Shown in pieces: positions 60,890-64,000 of a stretch of 64,000 nt of DNA; position 1 is the first letter of the stretch; each line of letters opens with the position of its first letter. The stretch covers positions 2,044,032 through 2,108,031 of the forward strand of contig NZ_CP043006.1 of assembly GCF_008086345.1 (NCBI RefSeq), given 5' to 3'. This DNA is from Chitinophaga sp. XS-30. Its GTDB lineage: Bacteria; Bacteroidota; Bacteroidia; Chitinophagales; Chitinophagaceae. Under the pieces are notes generated by a model. It did not search any database. It was not told the DNA's origin and saw only the letters and a program-made list of their open reading frames with translations. The position numbers and the translations under genes are program-made.

Positions 60890-61798
60890 TCAGACCAGGT
60901 AGCTCACCCCTTCAAGCGCCAGTTCGGTATGGGGGAAAACCGGCAGGGATTCTTCGAGGAAGGGTTCCAGTTCCGTGTATTTGGAGGAAAAGTGGCCGAT
61001 AAGCAGCCGTTTGGCTTCTGCTTTGAGCGCCAGGGTGGCGGCTTGTACGGATGTGCTGTGATAGCGGTCCGCGGCACGCTGCGCCAGGTCGTGCAGGTAG
61101 GTGGCCTCATGATAAACCAGGTCCGCCCCCTGGATGTGGGGAATAAGGCCTTCGTCATAGATGGAATCGGCGCAGTACACGTAGCGCTTGCCTTTGGGCG
61201 GCGGAAGGGTCACCCAGTCGTTTTTGACCAAAGTGCCGTCTTTCCGCTGATAATCAGCGCCTTCCTGCAGACGGGAAAAGAATGCGGCGGGAATGTCATA
61301 CACGCGGGCCTGCTCCGGAATGAGCCGGCGTTTCCGGCGCTGCATCGAAAATGAGAAACCATAGCAGGGGATGCGGTGCCGGGTGGGAAAGCAGTGAACT
61401 TCCATATCCTTTTCCGAAAACAGCAGTCCGGTCCTTTCCGGCAGCAGGGCATGGAATTGAAGGTCGAATTTCAGTACGGTAGCGGCGCTGCGCAGTTGCA
61501 GCTGGATGATCTCTTCCAGTTCCGGCGGTCCGTAAACGGATAGCGGATCGGTACGGCCCAGGAGGCTGAGGCTGTTGATCAGCCCGATCAAACCGAAGTA
61601 GTGGTCGCCATGAAGATGACTGATGAGGATATGCCGGATCCTGCTGCGCCTGACCTTGTAGCGGGTCAGTTGCATCTGGGTGCCTTCTCCGCAATCCACC
61701 AGTATCAGCTGATCGTTATAGGTGATCACCTGTGCGGTGGGATGCCGGTCCGGGGTGGGAATGGCCGAGTTATTACCGAGAATGGTTACAGCGAACAT
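60890..61798 (-). CDS. rnz: Ribonuclease Z
   Basis: RNase Z trims the 3' end of tRNA precursors, which matters here because the tRNA in this window has no encoded CCA. From the ATG at 61798 the product has 302 residues. It starts 'FAVTILGNNSAIPTPDRHPTAQVI' (split), carries the metal-binding HLHGDH motif in 'ILISHLHGDHYFGL' near residue 60, 'FPTRHRIPCYGF', 'YCADSIYDEGLI' and 'LIGHFSSKY'. Length and motifs match the bacterial short form. Confidence 0.95.
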   Translation of the reverse strand: MFAVTILGNNSAIPTPDRHPTAQVITYNDQLILVDCGEGTQMQLTRYKVRRSRIRHILISHLHGDHYFGLIGLINSLSLLGRTDPLSVYGPPELEEIIQLQLRSAATVLKFDLQFHALLPERTGLLFSEKDMEVHCFPTRHRIPCYGFSFSMQRRKRRLIPEQARVYDIPAAFFSRLQEGADYQRKDGTLVKNDWVTLPPPKGKRYVYCADSIYDEGLIPHIQGADLVYHEATYLHDLAQRAADRYHSTSVQAATLALKAEAKRLLIGHFSSKYTELEPFLEESLPVFPHTELALEGVSYLV

Positions 61799-61864
61799 AT
61801 AACGAAAATAGTCAATCATTAACAATTTGGGGCAGGTGGCGTATTTTCAGGCGTTCAATGGGGA

Positions 61865-62239
61865 TTATTCCGAGCCAAGGTCCAGGTCGCGCTCGAAATC
61901 TTCCATCATAACCATATCAATAGCTTCGGATTCAGTAGGAACGATGTTCTGCATCTCCGGATAGGTTTCCGAGAGTGTAGTCGTTAAAGTTCTGTTAAGG
62001 TGGGCAATAGCTGCCGAAAGCCCGCGTTCATACTGGCGATGATATACTGTAAAAATGGCTTTCAGGCCGGATTCATCTGCCGACTGAAGGGAATGCAGGT
62101 CCAGTATAAGGTTCTTCTCTTCCAGTCCGGGTATATTCCCTATAGCATTGACCAGTTCATCTGACATTTTAGCATCCAGTGTTGTTTCTTCCAGCCGGAA
62201 TATCACTATTTTTTCTTTGGTATCAATTTTGAATTGCAT
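61865..62239 (-). CDS. STAS-domain protein (anti-sigma factor antagonist type)
   Basis: From the ATG at 62239 (MQFKIDTKEK) the product has 124 residues: a STAS fold with 'IPGLEEKNLILDLHSLQSADESGLKAIFTVYHRQYERG' (split over residues about 36-75). The phospho-acceptor Ser of SpoIIAA-type proteins is in the SADESGL stretch. A Glu/Asp-rich tail ends the protein. It lies 66 bp upstream of the RNase Z gene on the same strand; such pairing is common in Bacteroidota. Confidence 0.85.
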   Translation of the reverse strand: MQFKIDTKEKIVIFRLEETTLDAKMSDELVNAIGNIPGLEEKNLILDLHSLQSADESGLKAIFTVYHRQYERGLSAAIAHLNRTLTTTLSETYPEMQNIVPTESEAIDMVMMEDFERDLDLGSE

Positions 62240-62493
62240 AATGCCGGATGTTATTTTCTTACATTTAAAAAAAGGATTCATCGCTTAAAGGAACCCTCGC
62301 CATTAAGATCCTTGCCTGAAGTATCGCATACAATACAAGACATCCTTCTTCTCGTAAGTATATAAGACAGGACCTTCCAAAACAAAAGTAAATCTAATGT
62401 ATAAATGTGCAAGGATAAAAAGTAAATCCAAATTTATTTGGTAATATTGTATAAGCAAGCCCCCGTAAGGGTTTAACCAAAAAATCATCTACA

Positions 62494-64000
<1,507 letters not shown>

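Overview
This window comes from a Bacteroidota chromosome, most likely family Chitinophagaceae and close to Chitinophaga. The reasons are a SusC/SusD pair with an accessory lipoprotein locus, many Lipo- and Sec-type signal peptides, several genes preceded by the Bacteroidota -7 box TAnnTTTG, and MauE, DUF4302, GH88 and DUF2264 genes of the kind common in that group. No rRNA is present, so the placement is an inference from gene content.

Layout. (1) 1-1700: the start of a small secreted protein, a MauE-like membrane protein and an AraC-type regulator. (2) 2068-12816: a same-strand nitrate assimilation block with NADH nitrite reductase nirBD, an outer-membrane channel, a nitrate/nitrite MFS transporter, a nitrate reductase fused to its own NADH/FAD reductase, and a nitrite-reductase-like protein that has lost its cluster cysteines and ends in a rubredoxin. 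(3) 12823-17232: molybdenum cofactor genes moeA, moaC, mobA, moaE, moaD and moaA, which supply the cofactor for that reductase. (4) 17251-24643: TauE/SafE exporter with an HxlR regulator, YceI, a thioesterase, a nuclease, GH88 and DUF2264 polysaccharide genes, a PepSY membrane protein and a lipoprotein.

(5) 24791-about 32000: tRNA-Asp followed by an AT-rich accessory region. It starts with a decayed integrase remnant and carries a Crp-type regulator, a tandem pair of paralogous secreted proteins, an NmrA/HxlR divergent pair, a frameshifted T6SS amidase (Tae4-like) remnant with an intact Tai4-like immunity gene, an Xre regulator with an operator array, and a 24-bp-repeat gene encoding a GPGGGLY protein. 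I read this as an old island or recombination hotspot at the tRNA.

(6) 32054-43306: VOC protein, YqgE, a six-PAS/GAF protein that ends in a phosphoacceptor helix without an ATPase, dodecin, YdeI, an ABC-F protein with an attenuator-like leader, and the pxpBCA 5-oxoprolinase operon with an NRAMP-related transporter lacking the metal motif. (7) 43465-52442: an esterase lipoprotein and a nutrient-uptake locus (SusC, SusD, zinc metallohydrolase lipoprotein, DUF4302, collagen-like lipoprotein). (8) 52622-64000: OsmC/GlxA pair, two Gfo/Idh/MocA oxidoreductases, accA, dapA, an outer-membrane-like protein, RNase Z, a STAS protein and the first part of clpC.

The observations most worth a second look are the rubredoxin-nitrite reductase-like fusion with the 63-bp tandem hairpin repeats in front of it, the decayed Tae4 with surviving Tai4, the tRNA-Asp integrase remnant, the ABC-F leader, and the NRAMP-like transporter of the pxp operon. 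All family assignments are from reading the translations; no database search was run.
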